From assembly GCA_002368545.1 (NCBI GenBank), contig MTSC01000006.1, positions 1 to 64,000 of the forward strand: a DNA stretch of 64,000 bases. Reading direction: 5' to 3'. Origin of the DNA: Ramichloridium luteum. Its lineage: Eukaryota > Ascomycota > Dothideomycetes > Mycosphaerellales > Dissoconiaceae. The position numbers and the translations under genes are program-made. Positions 31,641 to 43,467 of this stretch are shown piece after piece (positions within the stretch are counted from its first letter, which is position 1; each line of letters opens with the position of its first letter). The notes under the pieces were generated by a model. The model did no database searches, was not told the DNA's origin, and saw only the letters and a program-made list of their open reading frames with translations.

Positions 31641-33633
31641 GAATAGCAAAGTAATAGAAGCCATAGTCGGCATCTTTCTGGCAACGTTTTCGTACTATCG
31701 CGAGCGCTGCGGCAGCTACAGGAGCCCAAGCTGCCATGGACCCGATTGGTCTGCAAAGCACCTATTGTCTCTACATCATCCATCTACTAGTCCAGCTCTT
31801 TTTCGCCTGTTGTTCAACCTTTCGTGAGAATAGCTTCAACTTGGTCGAACCCAGCAGAAGAAGACCATGCCAGCTTTCTGGAAGAGCAGGACAGCACCGC
31901 AGAAGAAGTATGGTTGCTAGCCAAAGCGCTGCAACAAAATCAGCATCGCCCATGATGGTCCTGCATTATTGAACCAAGACCGAACTTTTGAAGCTGTCCC
32001 AAGAATATGTTCTTAGGACCCTGAACAGCGCTGAATCCGGGTCGATGATAGCGACACACCACAATGCTTGAATTCGAGCTTTTGGTGCCAGGTATTAACA
32101 ACTGCATACTATAAGCATCGTCGATCGCAAATAGTACTTATAGGAGACTGCACCTATGAATATAGCTAGCTGCGAGTCTTTGCCATTGCTGGTTTTGAAT
32201 CATAAGCGTCTTCGACCGCAGATCCTATTACCAAGCACGGATCATAGGCGTCACCAGTCGATTTATATTGCTAGGCGCTAGTCATATAAATTCGATAAAC
32301 AACAAAGCGAGCGCCAGGCTCCTAATAGCACCTTTATTGTCCAGTCTGCTGGAGTCTAGAAAATTACTTATATTAAATAAGTTTTTTCTACTTTTAAGCT
32401 AAAACCTCGCTGTTGCTGCATTATTAATGCTCGAGACTTTTTCGGACTTGCTCTCATCAGATGCTTGCTATAAGTTATTTATGTTCGAAACATGCACTTC
32501 TATGCTAAAGAGATTGCTAGCAACAAGACAGTCGACAAGCCAGTGGTACTCGTCAGTCATTAGTTTTTCTATAACTGTAGCTGTCGTCGATTCCTTCAAA
32601 ACGTAGCTTTTGGCACTTAGAAGCGCATCTATTGGCGCAAAGACTTATAAAGCATGCTTAGCTTTACAAAAGTATAATCCCTTGCTATAATAAGCCTAGA
32701 TTTAACAATTATTTGAAGTCTGCTTATACTTAGTGCTAAGTCAATCTTTAGTTCAAATGGCCGAAAAGATATTCGTAAGCATTTAGACTTAACGATTGCT
32801 ATAGTTTTCCTAGAGTTTTAAGCTATGCTTGGTTTCGACTTATATAGCTAAAGAAATGCTAGCAAGGGTTTCAACTTAACTATTATTTATTGCTAGGGCT
32901 TAAGAATTGTTTTAAGCTAGAATGGCTAGAGCATTTTATTAGCTTGTCTAGACTTCGAATAGATATGCTAACGTTAAAACATTATTTATTAATGCTTAGA
33001 CCTTGTCCGACAAAGATTTAAAAATATTTAAACTAAACAATTGAAAAGAACATTTGTGTTAATGTATTAAGAACAAGATATGCTATTAGTTCTTTGCGAA
33101 AATTAGAACAGCTTTTATTAAATTTTGCTATATATTTATAAGTTAAAAATTTGAATATAAGCGCCTATACTTTCGCTTTGCTATTATAAGCATTGTTATT
33201 TCGATAGCATTTATCTTAGTTATTTGAACCTTTAAAAAGACGATAAGCAGCTTATTTTGAAGACCTTGAGCAATTCTATTTGGCTACATAATATTATGCC
33301 GTTTTATTCAATTTTCGTCAATAAGAACGCGTCTTCATAAGTGCATTATTGTGCAACCAAGATTATATAAAGACGCGTGCAAATGTAGGAAATCAACTTA
33401 TATTTAAACTTCTAATCTAATACTATAGAACCATCTTCGAAGCATAAAAGTACGACTGTTTAACCTGGCAAGATGTAAGCGCGCTGCAGCAAATGTTTAA
33501 TTCAAAGAAAGAAAAATAAGCCTTCGAGCTTGCAGCAATTAATAAAGCAAACCTTTACCTTCGGCAACAGGACTTCAATATAGCAATCTTTCGAACTGCT
33601 ATTTTAAACTAACTCATTGCTTGATGCCGACCT

Positions 33634-33767
33634 GCAGAAATGATTCTATGTCGGCCTTTTAATCGAAACTTTATATACATGCAAATAGTCCAGCTAATCC
33701 GCAGAAATAGTATTGTCTCGGCCTTTTAATCGAAGCTTTATATATGCGTGAATAGTTTATTTAAAGG
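33634..33767. repeat. 67-bp tandem pair inside AT island
   Basis: Two copies begin at 33634 and 33701, both starting gcagaaat and sharing tcggccttttaatcgaa and ctttatata. They differ mainly by transitions. Confidence 0.75.
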
Positions 33768-34480
33768 ACCGAATGCTTTAACTGTATAATAGAAATAAAG
33801 CTTATGTCGATAATTAGGTTTTAATCTAATACTTTTAAGCAGATAAATATATATTCTTTTTTCTTTATCGATCCATTTATAAAATCACTGCAAATAAAGG
33901 CTTTAAGGCTTCAAAGCAATCTTAGCATGCTAATATGCACTTTAATCATAAGATTATATAAGTCATTTCTTTAATTTAAATATTTAATTTCGAGCCAATG
34001 ATTAAAGGCTATTGTTCTTCAAAGCTTAAGGCTTAGGAAACATTTGAAAATATTAAAAAAACATATTACTTATAGTAATTAATATAAAAATCATGTTAAA
34101 AGAATATAAACAAGTGTTAAGTTTCTTTAAAAACTAATCAAAATACTACTGCTCATAAAACTTTATTATTTTATTATTTTTAATAATATGCGCTTACCTT
34201 TTAAGCTCGAGTTTTTATAGTTTTTAAAATATTTAATAGTTTTCAATACTTCAATAGTTTTTAAAAACATAGAACTTTAAAAAACTTTCTGGATGTAGAA
34301 ATTTTGAAAGAAAATTTAGTTTCGAATGTAGAAGTTAAAAAAGAATTTTATTGCCAATTATAAGCATTCTAAAAAAAAATTAATTTCTAGATAGATATAG
34401 AAGTTCTGAAATAAATAAGAAATATTAAGAGTAATTGAAACTTAGCATTATAAATAGAAAAACTATTATGAAAAACTATT

Positions 34481-34794
34481 ATGATAGCAAAGGTTGACCT
34501 CTATGTCTTAGCAGGCTTTATATAATAATAGGTAAGACTATCAATAGAGACTATAGATATAAGCCTAAAGCATAAAGAACAAGGTTATTAAAGTTTTTCT
34601 TAGAGTCTATATAAATAGATATTAACATATATAAAGAATAGCAATGCTTTCACCATAGTCATTTATTATGCTATATAGATTCTTTATAAGCTTTGCTTAT
34701 ATATTAATATTTATGTCCGAACTAGCTATTATAAGCTTATAATTATTAACAAGTTTATATAGACGGAATCATATCGCATGCCCATACTATTGAG
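34481..34794. repeat. Left arm of ~310-bp inverted repeat pair
   Basis: This block is matched in reverse complement by 36111-36420. It starts (this strand) atgatagcaaaggttgacct and ends near atcgcatgcc. Landmarks are ctctatgtctta, tattaaagtttttctta, agatattaacatatata, catttattatgctatata and ctagctattataagcttata. Differences from the other arm are mostly transitions. Confidence 0.85.
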
Positions 34795-34863
34795 ACTAGT
34801 AGAACATAATTAAAAGCTGTACTATGGAAATAGTTAGAAGACCTTGAAAAAGGTTCTATAAGC

Positions 34864-34985
34864 AGCTTTATAGCCGCGCTATATAAATTTGCGTAAAATA
34901 AGCATTTAGCTCTTCGTAAAGAATAGCTTTATAACCGCGCTATATGAATTTATATAAAACAAGCATCTAGCTTTTTATAAACCTT
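34864..34985. repeat. 61-bp tandem pair
   Basis: Copies start at 34864 and 34925, each agctttata-ccgcgctatat followed by aa-taagcat-tagct. They differ by several C/T and G/A changes. Confidence 0.75.
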
Positions 34986-35293
34986 AAGACCTTATGGACT
35001 AAAGGAAACAATTAGAAATGCTAGGAAATATGCTCTCCATAGTAGTTAGTATAAAGGACATATTAGGAGGACATATATAGCTGCTAAATTTTTTCGAAAG
35101 ATAGTCAAAACAATAAAGTTCTTCATTGCTAACAATTCCTTACTGCGCAACGAATTTTATCGTTTCATTACTTTTTCTTAAAAAACATCAAAAATATTCA
35201 ATATAAATAAAACAAAGTTGATGTCATAAATAACTTTTCTTTATGCTACTATGTTTTCTAAGTGCTATTATTATTCTTAAGCGCTGGTTTTTC

Positions 35294-35423
35294 CAGTTAT
35301 TTATTATGCTATATATTTCTTTATAAGCCTTGCTTATATATCGATATTTATACTTAAACTAGCTATCGTAAGTTTATAATTAATGACGAGTCTATATAAA
35401 TAAAGTTATATTGCATGCTTATA
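35294..35423. repeat. Third, partial copy of the ~310-bp repeat (same orientation as left arm)
   Basis: The stretch from ttatttattatgctatat to ttgcatgcttata repeats the last ~130 bases of the block at 34481-34794 in the same orientation, with mostly transition differences. The rest of that copy is absent, and the sequence before it is unrelated. Confidence 0.75.
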
Positions 35424-35429
35424 ATAAAT

Positions 35430-35720
35430 AACGTATTTTTCTAAAACATTATTTTTTTTAAAACCTATTATTTTTAAATAATGCTGTTTTTTAAACACTA
35501 TTATTTATTAAATGCTATTATTTTTCAAGATTTATTATTTTTCAAGTATTGCTATTTTTTATATAATATTGTTTTTCAAAGGCTATTTTTTTTAAAAATA
35601 TTGTTATTTTTTTTAAAACCTATTATTTTTAAATAATGCTGTTTTTAAGCGCTATTATTTTATTTTTTAAATGCTATTATTTTTTAATTGTTATTTTTTG
35701 CTGCTATTATTTATTAAAAA
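35430..35720. repeat. T-rich degenerate minisatellite
   Basis: A run of loosely repeated ~20-base words built on ctattatttttaaa / tgctgttttt, with strong strand asymmetry (T and A without C). A ~35-base piece starting aaaacctattattttt recurs at 35460 and 35615. It is low-complexity DNA within the AT island. Confidence 0.7.
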
Positions 35721-36110
35721 TAATATATAATGAGATTTATAAATACTTTCTATAAACATTGATTTATATATTATTATTATGCATAGTTATTTTAATAATC
35801 TTTTCATATATTTTTATAATTAAAAAGTTATAAATAATAACTATGTTATTATTTTTTATTTTATTTTTCAATTTCTTCTATTCATTATTTATGCTTTATA
35901 TAAAATATTTTTTATTTGTCTTTTATTATTTAGCTATAAAATAATTAACTTTAAAAAAAGTTTATATAAATATTATTTATATTCTTATAATATTTATATT
36001 TTTATATTAAACTTAAACTTAGTTTTTTAATATTATTAAGTTTTTTTATATAATTATAGAATTTATATATTAAAAACTAAATAGTTTTTATTTATAAAGC
36101 AAATATATAT

Positions 36111-36420
36111 TATAAGCATGCGACATGACTTCGTTTATATAGACTTGTTAATAGTTATAAGCTTATAATAGCTAGTTCGAACATAAATATTAATATATAA
36201 ACAAAGCTTATAAAGAATTTATATAGCATAATAAATGACTATAATAAAAGCATTGTTATTCTTTATATATATGTTAATATCTATTTATATGAACTTTAAG
36301 AAAAACTTTAATAACTTCGTTCTTTATGCCTTAAGCTTATATCCATAGTCTTTATTAATAGTTTTATTTATTATCATATAAAGCCTATTAAGACATAGAG
36401 GTCGACCTTCGCTACTATAA
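36111..36420. repeat. Right arm of ~310-bp inverted repeat pair
   Basis: Reverse complement of 34481-34794. On this strand it begins tataagcatgcgacatgact and ends gtcgaccttcgctactataa. The two arms enclose about 1.3 kb, so together they delimit a ~1.94-kb inverted-repeat structure. Confidence 0.85.
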
Positions 36421-37159
36421 TATATTAATAAGTTTTTAAAATTAATATAAAGTTTTTGAATATAATATAAAAAGTATTTAAGTTTATTTCAAATACTTTT
36501 TATTTGCAAAATAACATTAAATAATTATTATAATTATTTCTTTAATTGCTTTTTAAAGCATTTTGTTATTATTCTTTAAGCTTTTATAATTAAATTCTAT
36601 AAGAATAATGAACAAATCGAAATTATAAACGAATATAATATTTTTTTAAGAAAACTTTTTATAAACTAATTTTTCTTAAAACAAAATTGTTAATAAAAAC
36701 AATAAAAGAATATCATATTAAATAGTTTCTACTAGCTATTTAAACCTAACATGAGAAATCTTCTTAAAGTATGCCTTGCTTTATATTAAGCGCATAGAGT
36801 TGCAACTTAGTATGAGGACTACGTCCGTGTAGCATATACCTGGCGCGCATAGCTACAGCAACGACAATGCAAACATTGCTTCACAGCTGACATAGCATTA
36901 GAATCAAGTAACATTTGAAACATTAGGACTATAGCTGTCGGATCAAGAACATAGCCTCCATAGCGGTCACTGCCTAGCGCTGCAGTGTTGGCGTCAAGCT
37001 CGCAGCCTTGACTTGGTATGTGATGCTATGCTAAGCGATGTAATACTGGGGCTCTTGAATCTGTGACTCCATCGGGCGCATGAGCTTTTTCAGTCCAGTG
37101 TCGCAGCTTTGAACATGCGCGCGAGGCTGTTGGTATATGCAAAGGCTGTAGCTCGTTGC

Positions 37160-37340
37160 TTATGCCACGATTTGTACTGCGATTTCTGAATTATATATGA
37201 TTTTCGATTTGTGCTGCGATTTGTGCGTGATTTGTGCGCGATTTTCGATTTCGCGCGAGTGGATTTTTAGATTTGTGCGCGATTTGTGGACGATTTCTGA
37301 TTTGTGCCACGATTTGTGCTCCCGATTTGTGCTATACATT
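37160..37340. repeat. Degenerate satellite of GATTTGTGC-like words
   Basis: The words cgatttgtgc, gatttgtgcg, gattttcgattt and cgatttctgattt recur every 9-14 bases across about 180 bases. The run marks the end of the repeat-rich region on the side of the FucP-type transporter gene. Confidence 0.8.
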
Positions 37341-38553
37341 TTAGCTTTTGCCTGAACTGCAAAAGTATTACAGAGTGTGACCACTGCCATGATGGAGGCA
37401 TAACGTGCTCGCTGCGCCAAGGAACAATGCCTTGGCGACTGGAGGGCAGCCACCAAAGTTGCGTCGTCGTCCGCAATCTGCAAAGGCTGGAGAGAAAGCC
37501 TTCAAACTCTGCCGCACTCGCACCTGCTACGTAAAGGACTCCTACACAAACGCCTGTAGCTCTCAGGCTCGTGCTTGCTAGGCGGGTACGTATGAACTGA
37601 ATTCCTTTGGCAGCTGGCATACATTGGAGGCAGCGTATCGATGGCCTCGGCACGGACCAATAGCTAGGGGAGTTCTTCGAGATCCGGCGTGCCAGAACGG
37701 ATCTCGATCCCTTGCGGAGTGCTTGACTGCCGAGAACGCATTGTTCCTCCTGCAGCTCAAGGCTCCCCGTCGAAGCTCTAGCTGATGAGGGCACGTCTCT
37801 CATCCTGCAGCTCGATGATGCCGCCAAGCAACTCTGCATGAATTTGACGAAGACACCACCAGAGTCGGAAGTATCGAAGACCACCCACAGGTGCGTGCGT
37901 GCCTGACGAGACCACGGTCTTCCGACCAGCACACAGTTAAGAGTGTCAAAGGCCATCCGCGAGTGCATGCTTCACTCTGTCGCCGTCGTGCTCGAGGGTC
38001 CAATGTTGCCGGCAGGTCCCTCCGGGGTTGGCTGACGCGACGCCTCGTGGTGAATAATTCCTACCGTTCGGAGGATATCACGTTGAGGATCGGGGGCGGC
38101 CGATGCTCCGCGCTTGCTGGTCGTTGGAATGCGATGACTGGCCGGGCAGTGCCGCTCGTGTCAAGTCGTGGCACTGTCGCAAATGCTCCGCGAACACTTT
38201 TCAGTATAGAGCAAAAGATGGCTGGCTTGCGGAGTATCAGATTGAACCGCGGAGGGTCAGGTTCTGATACACGACCCTCGTATTGCTCCAGCTTGTCGCC
38301 TTTCCGACCTATGAGTGCATCAAATCTACTCCGCAGAATGGGCACCACATATCAGATGAGGATGTCGGTGAGAAGTGATGATATGCTTTGACTCCATTAT
38401 CGTGTCTCGTAAACTAGAAAAAGGTATCTCTGCTCCCAAGAATTTCGTATATGCAAAGCTGCTCCGTCGCCGTAGTTATAACATGTCAAAATCATCACCA
38501 TCGCCAACGCTATCCCCATCAAAAGTAGACGAGATGTGTCATCCTGTCCCTTC
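37341..38553. other. Intergenic after the AT island, possible relic DNA
   Basis: Normal-GC region between the satellite and the transporter gene. Open frames of up to 233 codons (37267-37968, minus, partly made of the satellite) show no family resemblance. It could be a decayed gene or element, but nothing recognisable remains. Confidence 0.4.
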
Positions 38554-40176
38554 TTACATCTTGTCAACGCCACCAGTGATAGAGTTGACGCGGCCACGAG
38601 AGATGTCCTCGGCCGTGACCGAGAGACGCTTCTCGTCATAGTGGCGAGTCTCCATGACACCACCGACCACGCCGCCTTCCACGCTGACGGCGATCACCTT
38701 CTCGCCCTTGACGCGAAGGACGTGCATGCCGTGGGAAACCCAGTGGTAGGTGACGTAGGCGAGCACCACGACGAAGCCCACGAGCGGCACGACATAAGAG
38801 ATGCGGGTGTTGGCAGCATCTGCGATCGCACCCTGAATCGGGGGGAAGACGGCACCGCCGGAGACACCCATGACCAGGATACCGGCACCGCGGCGGGTGT
38901 TCTTGCCCAGGTTCGCCGTACCAATGGTGAAGATTGTCGGGTACATGGGCGCCTCGAAGAAGAAGATGACGATGAGCACGGCGACCGCGGCAGTACCGTG
39001 GCCAGCGCAGACATATGCGTTGAGAGCGATGGCGCACAGGCTGTAGACAACCAGGAGAAAGTTGGACTCCAACACCCAGGCCAAAGCGGTAGCAATGAAT
39101 CGGCCGACCGTGAAAGTGATGAGTGCGTACGAAAGCATCTGAGAGGCCTCAGCGGAGGAGAAAGAGGCATTGTCGGTTGCGTAGTTGATGAAAAAAGATG
39201 CGATGGTCACCTGGGCACCAACGTAGCAGAATTGGGCGATGAAACCGAAGATCATGTTGTACTCTCGGTAGAGCGGCTTGTCCTTCTGTGCAAAACCGTA
39301 TTCGTCGACGCCGAGTTCCTCTTGTGTTTGAACGGAGATGGACGCAGAGCGCGCGGCAGCTGGCTCTGCAACCTCGGGGAGCTTGGCGAAGAAAAAGAGG
39401 ACGGCAACGGCCATGCCGGCGCAGGAGACCGCCAGGTACACGTACTGGACATTCGTGAGGTTGTTCTGGTTCTCGCCGGTGAAGAAGGCCTTCGAGGCGA
39501 TGAGAGGGCCGATGAAAGACGCCACGCCGTTCCAGCTTTGGCAGAATTGTAGACGAGCAGAGGCCGACTCAGGGGAACCGATAACGACGGCGTATGAGTT
39601 GGCAGCAGTCTCGAGCTAATGATCGTGACCGTCAGTTCGTGCTCATTTCAAACTCTCGATTAGTGGACCTGAGACGTACAGTGGCCAACCCGCAAGCAAT
39701 GATGAGGGTACACGCAAGGAACCCGCCGAATGAAGCTTTTTCATTGCCTGGAGATGAGAAGTGCGCCGTCGGCCAGAACATGATCGCACCAAGCGAGTAC
39801 AAAGCGAGGCCCATAAGGATGGTGATCTTGTAGCCCTTGCGTTTCATGACTTCGGCGGCAATGGGCGAAAAGCAGAGGTAACCACCGCCAAAGTACATAA
39901 CTTGGAGGCCGGTAGACTCAAGTTTCGAAATGAGAAGGACGGTCTGGAAGTGCTTGTTGAGAACATCGAGCAGGCCTGTTGAAATTGAATGTCAGTACCA
40001 CAACGTCGCTGGCGGCAGAGAGACTGCTCGTCATTGGTAAATCGAAACGTACCATAACTGAAACCCCAGAGGAAGAACAAGCTGATGACCAAGGAGAGCG
40101 GGTAGATGAGCTGTCGGCCGGCCAGGTAGCCGCCTGTCACAGCCGGTGCCGGCATTGCTGGTCCACCGCCTGCCAT
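38554..40176 (-). CDS. MFS transporter, FucP / FHS (fucose-galactose-glucose:H+ symporter) type
   Basis: Exons 40053-40176, 39680-39975 and 38554-39615; introns 77 bp (39976-40052, GTACGT...ACAG) and 64 bp (39616-39679, GTACGT...TTAG); 493 aa. The spliced junctions read WGFSYG-LLDVLNKHFQTVL and IIACGLAT-LETAANSYAVVIG, both central to the FHS family. The first supplies FFLWGFSYGLLDVLNKHFQ and the second the LETAANSY motif of helix 4, where FucP has its key residues. Twelve helices can be placed. The C-terminus is a ~60-residue hydrophilic tail. Fungal members are sugar transporters of undefined specificity (L-fucose, galactose and glucose are candidates). Strong C-ending codon bias and a TATATAA box upstream suggest inducible, high expression. 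It is the first gene after the repeat island. Confidence 0.92.
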
Positions 40177-41807
40177 GTCGACGGTTAAAGCGCGGCTAGT
40201 ATGCAAACACAATGGGTGTGCGGAACTATGGAAAAAGATGACCGTGATCGAGTTGAAGGTAAACAACGGCGATCAGCGCTGAATTGTGCTAGCACAGTGA
40301 TATCTCACAAAAGAGGGTGCGCGCAAGGCATTATATAGACGTTGATGCCGTGATATTGAACGGAGTACTTCAGACGCCTTTGATAGAGTAGGACCGACAC
40401 TAAGCCGGTGGCTGAACGTGGACGAACGCGAGGGAAATTCTAGACGGTCTTCTAGAAGGCAGAACAGATGGTTGGATCGGTTTCTAGCGCCGCTTTAGCG
40501 GTAAATGAAGGCGTCGCTCAAGGTCACGTATTGTACAATGGAGGGGTACGTGAAGAATAATCGGCCCGGATAATAGCGAGAAACGAGATGTACTTTCATA
40601 GCGCAGAAGATGGGAGCAGTCGTGCAGCACTAGTGCATCCCTGCCGTCCTGGTTGCCGGCGGCTATCAGGTAATGAGTGGTTCGCCATCTACGAACTATG
40701 CCTTGTGGACGAGATACCTTGGTTCAATAGAACTCCCAAGCTATGAACCGAGAACAGCCATCGTGGCATGCGGGGGCTGGGATGTCTCTCGTTCGCGAAT
40801 TGAGACGCTTGGTCCTAGGAAACCGCTCGGCCCTTGCTTCCCTGCTTGCATTTCGCGTCGACCCATCAACTCTTGACCCCTTGTTGTTCATGGAGGAGTG
40901 CTGCCATGCATCGGAAGCAAGTCCGGAGCCTACTCTATTACCAGCACAACCTCATGGATGGGAGCGACTAGAGAGCGAAGCAACGCCGAGCGCGATGGCC
41001 TCGCGTGGAGATTTGCAGTGATGTTCGGCTCCCCCAGAAAATCTCCATGTTGAGCACCGGTGGAGCGCGGGGAAGTGGAGAGGAGCGGCGGCGCGGTCAG
41101 AACAAGATGGAGAAGTGGAGCGGCTTGGGAGCCTGCAGTTGCCGCCGATCCTGCCTAGATCCTGCGACGCCTGCGTACCTGTGTACAGTACATGATTTTG
41201 CTCTCCTCTGCGCGCCCGTAGTGACTGAATTGACTGTATGTACATATATTTCCCGCGATGAGGTCACCCCCAAGGATTTCCCTGGGACAATTGGATGCCA
41301 AAGACGAATCCAGTGCGATCCAGATTGAGGTCCCAGCAGCCAGAAATTCGTGCCCCGGCTTTTACACCCGACGCCTCTTCGCTTCCTGTGTGCCTTTGTC
41401 TGATCGAAAACTTAGGTGGCTCCTGCGTGGCAGCTCTATCGGCCCTTTTCACATCACTATTCACGCCGATGGTGGCGTCGACCATTGGTCCCCAGATTCC
41501 GCGCGCTATGCAGCGAATGAGGCAGCCTCGCGAGAGATGCCAACTTCATGATCCGAGATTTCTTTGCTGATGCTGGGGACCGCACCGGACGTCAATGGCA
41601 ATCTCGGAAAGCCTCCCTCGCCCCTCGTGCACATGTTCCAGAACGCCATTGCGGGGCCCCGTGTGGTGTCACTAGCACTTGCAATTGGTTTCTGGAGCAC
41701 CTTGGATGAGCTGGACATTGCTACTGAGTCCTCGGATCCGATCATGCCGGGATGGCTATATGAATAAGTTACGTACTTTGCAATCACACTCTGGATGCCA
41801 CAGGTTG
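40177..41807. other. Intergenic, no gene seen
   Basis: About 1.6 kb between the FucP-type gene and the 3' end of the CUE/Smr gene, both on the minus strand. It includes the FucP promoter. The remaining short open frames show no family resemblance. Confidence 0.4.
40331..40337 (-). promoter_or_regulatory. TATA box (TATATAA on minus strand) of FucP-type gene
   Basis: TATATAA read on the minus strand, 155 bases before the start codon at 40176. Position and consensus fit a fungal TATA promoter. Confidence 0.45.
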
Positions 41808-43467
41808 TCAATGGGGAGCTCGACCCTTGACTACCAGTACACCACTCATTGTCTCGAACTTCCACCCTTGCTCCCTCAACATTTTGCTGACCGCGGGCCC
41901 GACTTTCGGTTTGCCGCCCTGGCTATGTGTGCCCCTTCCAACGATAATACTAAATCCCATCTCACGTTCACTTGCCCCCGGGCGGCCATTGACTCGACTC
42001 TCGCCCAAGCTGGACCACCATTCCTGCACTTTCGCCCGAGCAATGCGCACCGCATTCGCAACGTCGATATTATGAAGATCGAGTTGCGACGACGATGACT
42101 GCGTCGCAGCGGTGGTATCGGCAACATCGGCGAGCGCTTGGAACGCAAGCGTACTGTACTCGCGGCGCACCTGCGCATAATACGCCGCAGCGCCCGCCAT
42201 GAGCGGATCGGACTTAGCCAGGCGATGCGCACTGCTCGCTTGCACAAGCGCTCGATCGCGTCTCGAAGCATAATCGCCCAGGCGACCAGATGCGTTCGAA
42301 TCAGTCAATGAGCGACCCGGCACTGATCCCAGTGTCCTCGGCGGCGAAGCTGGCTCAGCTTCGATGGTATTAAGAGCGGAAGCATACTGGGGAATAATTT
42401 GAATGTCACCTTTCGCAGGCTTCTGATGGAGGGCTTCAGCGAGCTCATGCGCAGCCGCTGTGGATGGGTATGCCATGTGCAGCAATATTGTTGCATGTTC
42501 ATGCGAAAGGGCCGGAAGATCCGCCTGCAAATCGTTTGCTTGAATCTGCAGCTCTTCATTCCCAAACGCGTCTGAAGAATGCGACTTGGTGTACTCTTTC
42601 ATGATCGCCATGATAGTCCGAGGCAGAGAAGCGCCATTGGCGTGGTACGTCGAAGAGACCGATGAAGGAGATAGATTGATTCGATCCGCGATGAAGCTGA
42701 TGTCTTGGGAATTGGTTTGCCACCGGTTCGTGGCCAAGCTCCCGCCTGATGTATCGTCAAGGCAGTGAGAGAGCTGCTGACGCTGGTTTCTCTGCTTCTT
42801 GCCCTTTCCCTTACCCTTTCGATTGCTCCGCACCATATGGTCCTCGGAAAAGGCATCGATTCCTCTCGTAGGCGTTTGAATGGCAGAATCGCTCGATTCG
42901 CGCAAGTAAACTAGATTCAGTAACCGTTCTATAGCCGCATCGACGTTTGCTTCACAATCGCGCAGCGTAAACTTGATGGTATGCGCCGGGATTTGTTTTT
43001 CGAACAGACCAAGTAGGATTTGTAACTTTGTGCCCTCGTCCAATTCAGCCAGGTCGCCCGTAGTCTGAGTTCCGCCATCCTGGCTGCTACTCTGGTTTTC
43101 AGTGAGCGCGATAGTATCCAGATCATCAGAAATACTGGTCAATCCGATATCCAACGATCTATCTTCGCGACTGGACCGGTTCGAGCGGCCATCGCCCGCG
43201 CGCGCGAGCTCGTCCGCGCCATATTCGACATTGCTGACCTCCGCTTGTTCGTCCAAGAGCGCCGATTGCTTCAGGACATCTAGTGTCGCTCGCGCTGCGG
43301 CCAAATCCTTGCGATCGTAATCCGAGAGGATTGATCTCACAAGCGATGGGTCAAGCGGAGGGCAATATTCGGACTACGCAGCATCAGCGGATACCCTATC
43401 GATGGCGCCAGGCAGCGCCTACCTCAAGAGCAGTCAAGGCGCTCTCATCGAGACCAATATTTGCCAT
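41808..43467 (-). CDS. CUE-like + DUF1771 + Smr domain protein (Cue2-like)
   Basis: Exons 43423-43467 (15 codons) and 41808-43373 with a 49-bp intron (43374-43422, GTAGGC...GTAG); 536 aa. The splice gives MANIGLDESALTALE-SEYCPPLDPSLVRSILSDYD, the normal N-terminus of this fungal family; without it the frame has no ATG at this end. Domains are an N-terminal CUE-like segment (about 16-50), a second (about 128-162, LQILLGLFEKQIPAHTIKFTLRDCEANVDAAIERLL), a basic linker (KGKGKGKKQRNQR), DUF1771 (about 385-440) and a C-terminal Smr domain (about 441-534). The Smr domain has LDLHN where LDLHG is usual, and IIVGRGTHSQGG. In yeast Cue2 is the Smr endonuclease that cuts mRNA at collided ribosomes in no-go decay; similar work here is inference. 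The gene is divergent from the gene at 43916, 448 bases apart. Confidence 0.88.

Larger units (their letters stand above)
31140..36780. other. AT-rich, gene-free island of decayed repeats (RIP-like)
   Basis: For about 5.6 kb the sequence is dominated by A and T, and from about 32.0 kb no open frame of even 60 codons exists on either strand. TpA words (tata, ttata, ctata) are extremely common. Nearly identical blocks inside differ mainly by C/T and G/A changes; for example the tandem copies at 31.2-31.6 kb show gcccat, gcttat and gtttat at the same place. This is the mark of repeat-induced point mutation, which in Pezizomycotina mutates duplicated DNA, chiefly CpA to TpA. The ancestral elements are too decayed to name. 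Neither reverse transcriptase nor transposase motifs survive. Structured sub-repeats are listed separately. Confidence 0.85.

Noticed and set aside
31140..37340. CRISPR-like or centromeric array
   Set aside because: Repeats are tandem or inverted, decayed and unspaced, with no regular unique spacers. A centromere cannot be claimed from AT content alone in 5.6 kb.
37267..37968. 233-codon minus-strand frame with an ATG start
   Set aside because: The C-terminal third is translated satellite repeat and the rest is Ser/Arg/Cys-rich without motif. It is unlikely to be a gene.
38536..39552. 338-codon open frame on the plus strand rich in Asp, His, Glu and Val
   Set aside because: It is exactly antisense to exon 3 of the FucP-type transporter. 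Its length follows from the strong codon bias of that gene, and it has no motif.
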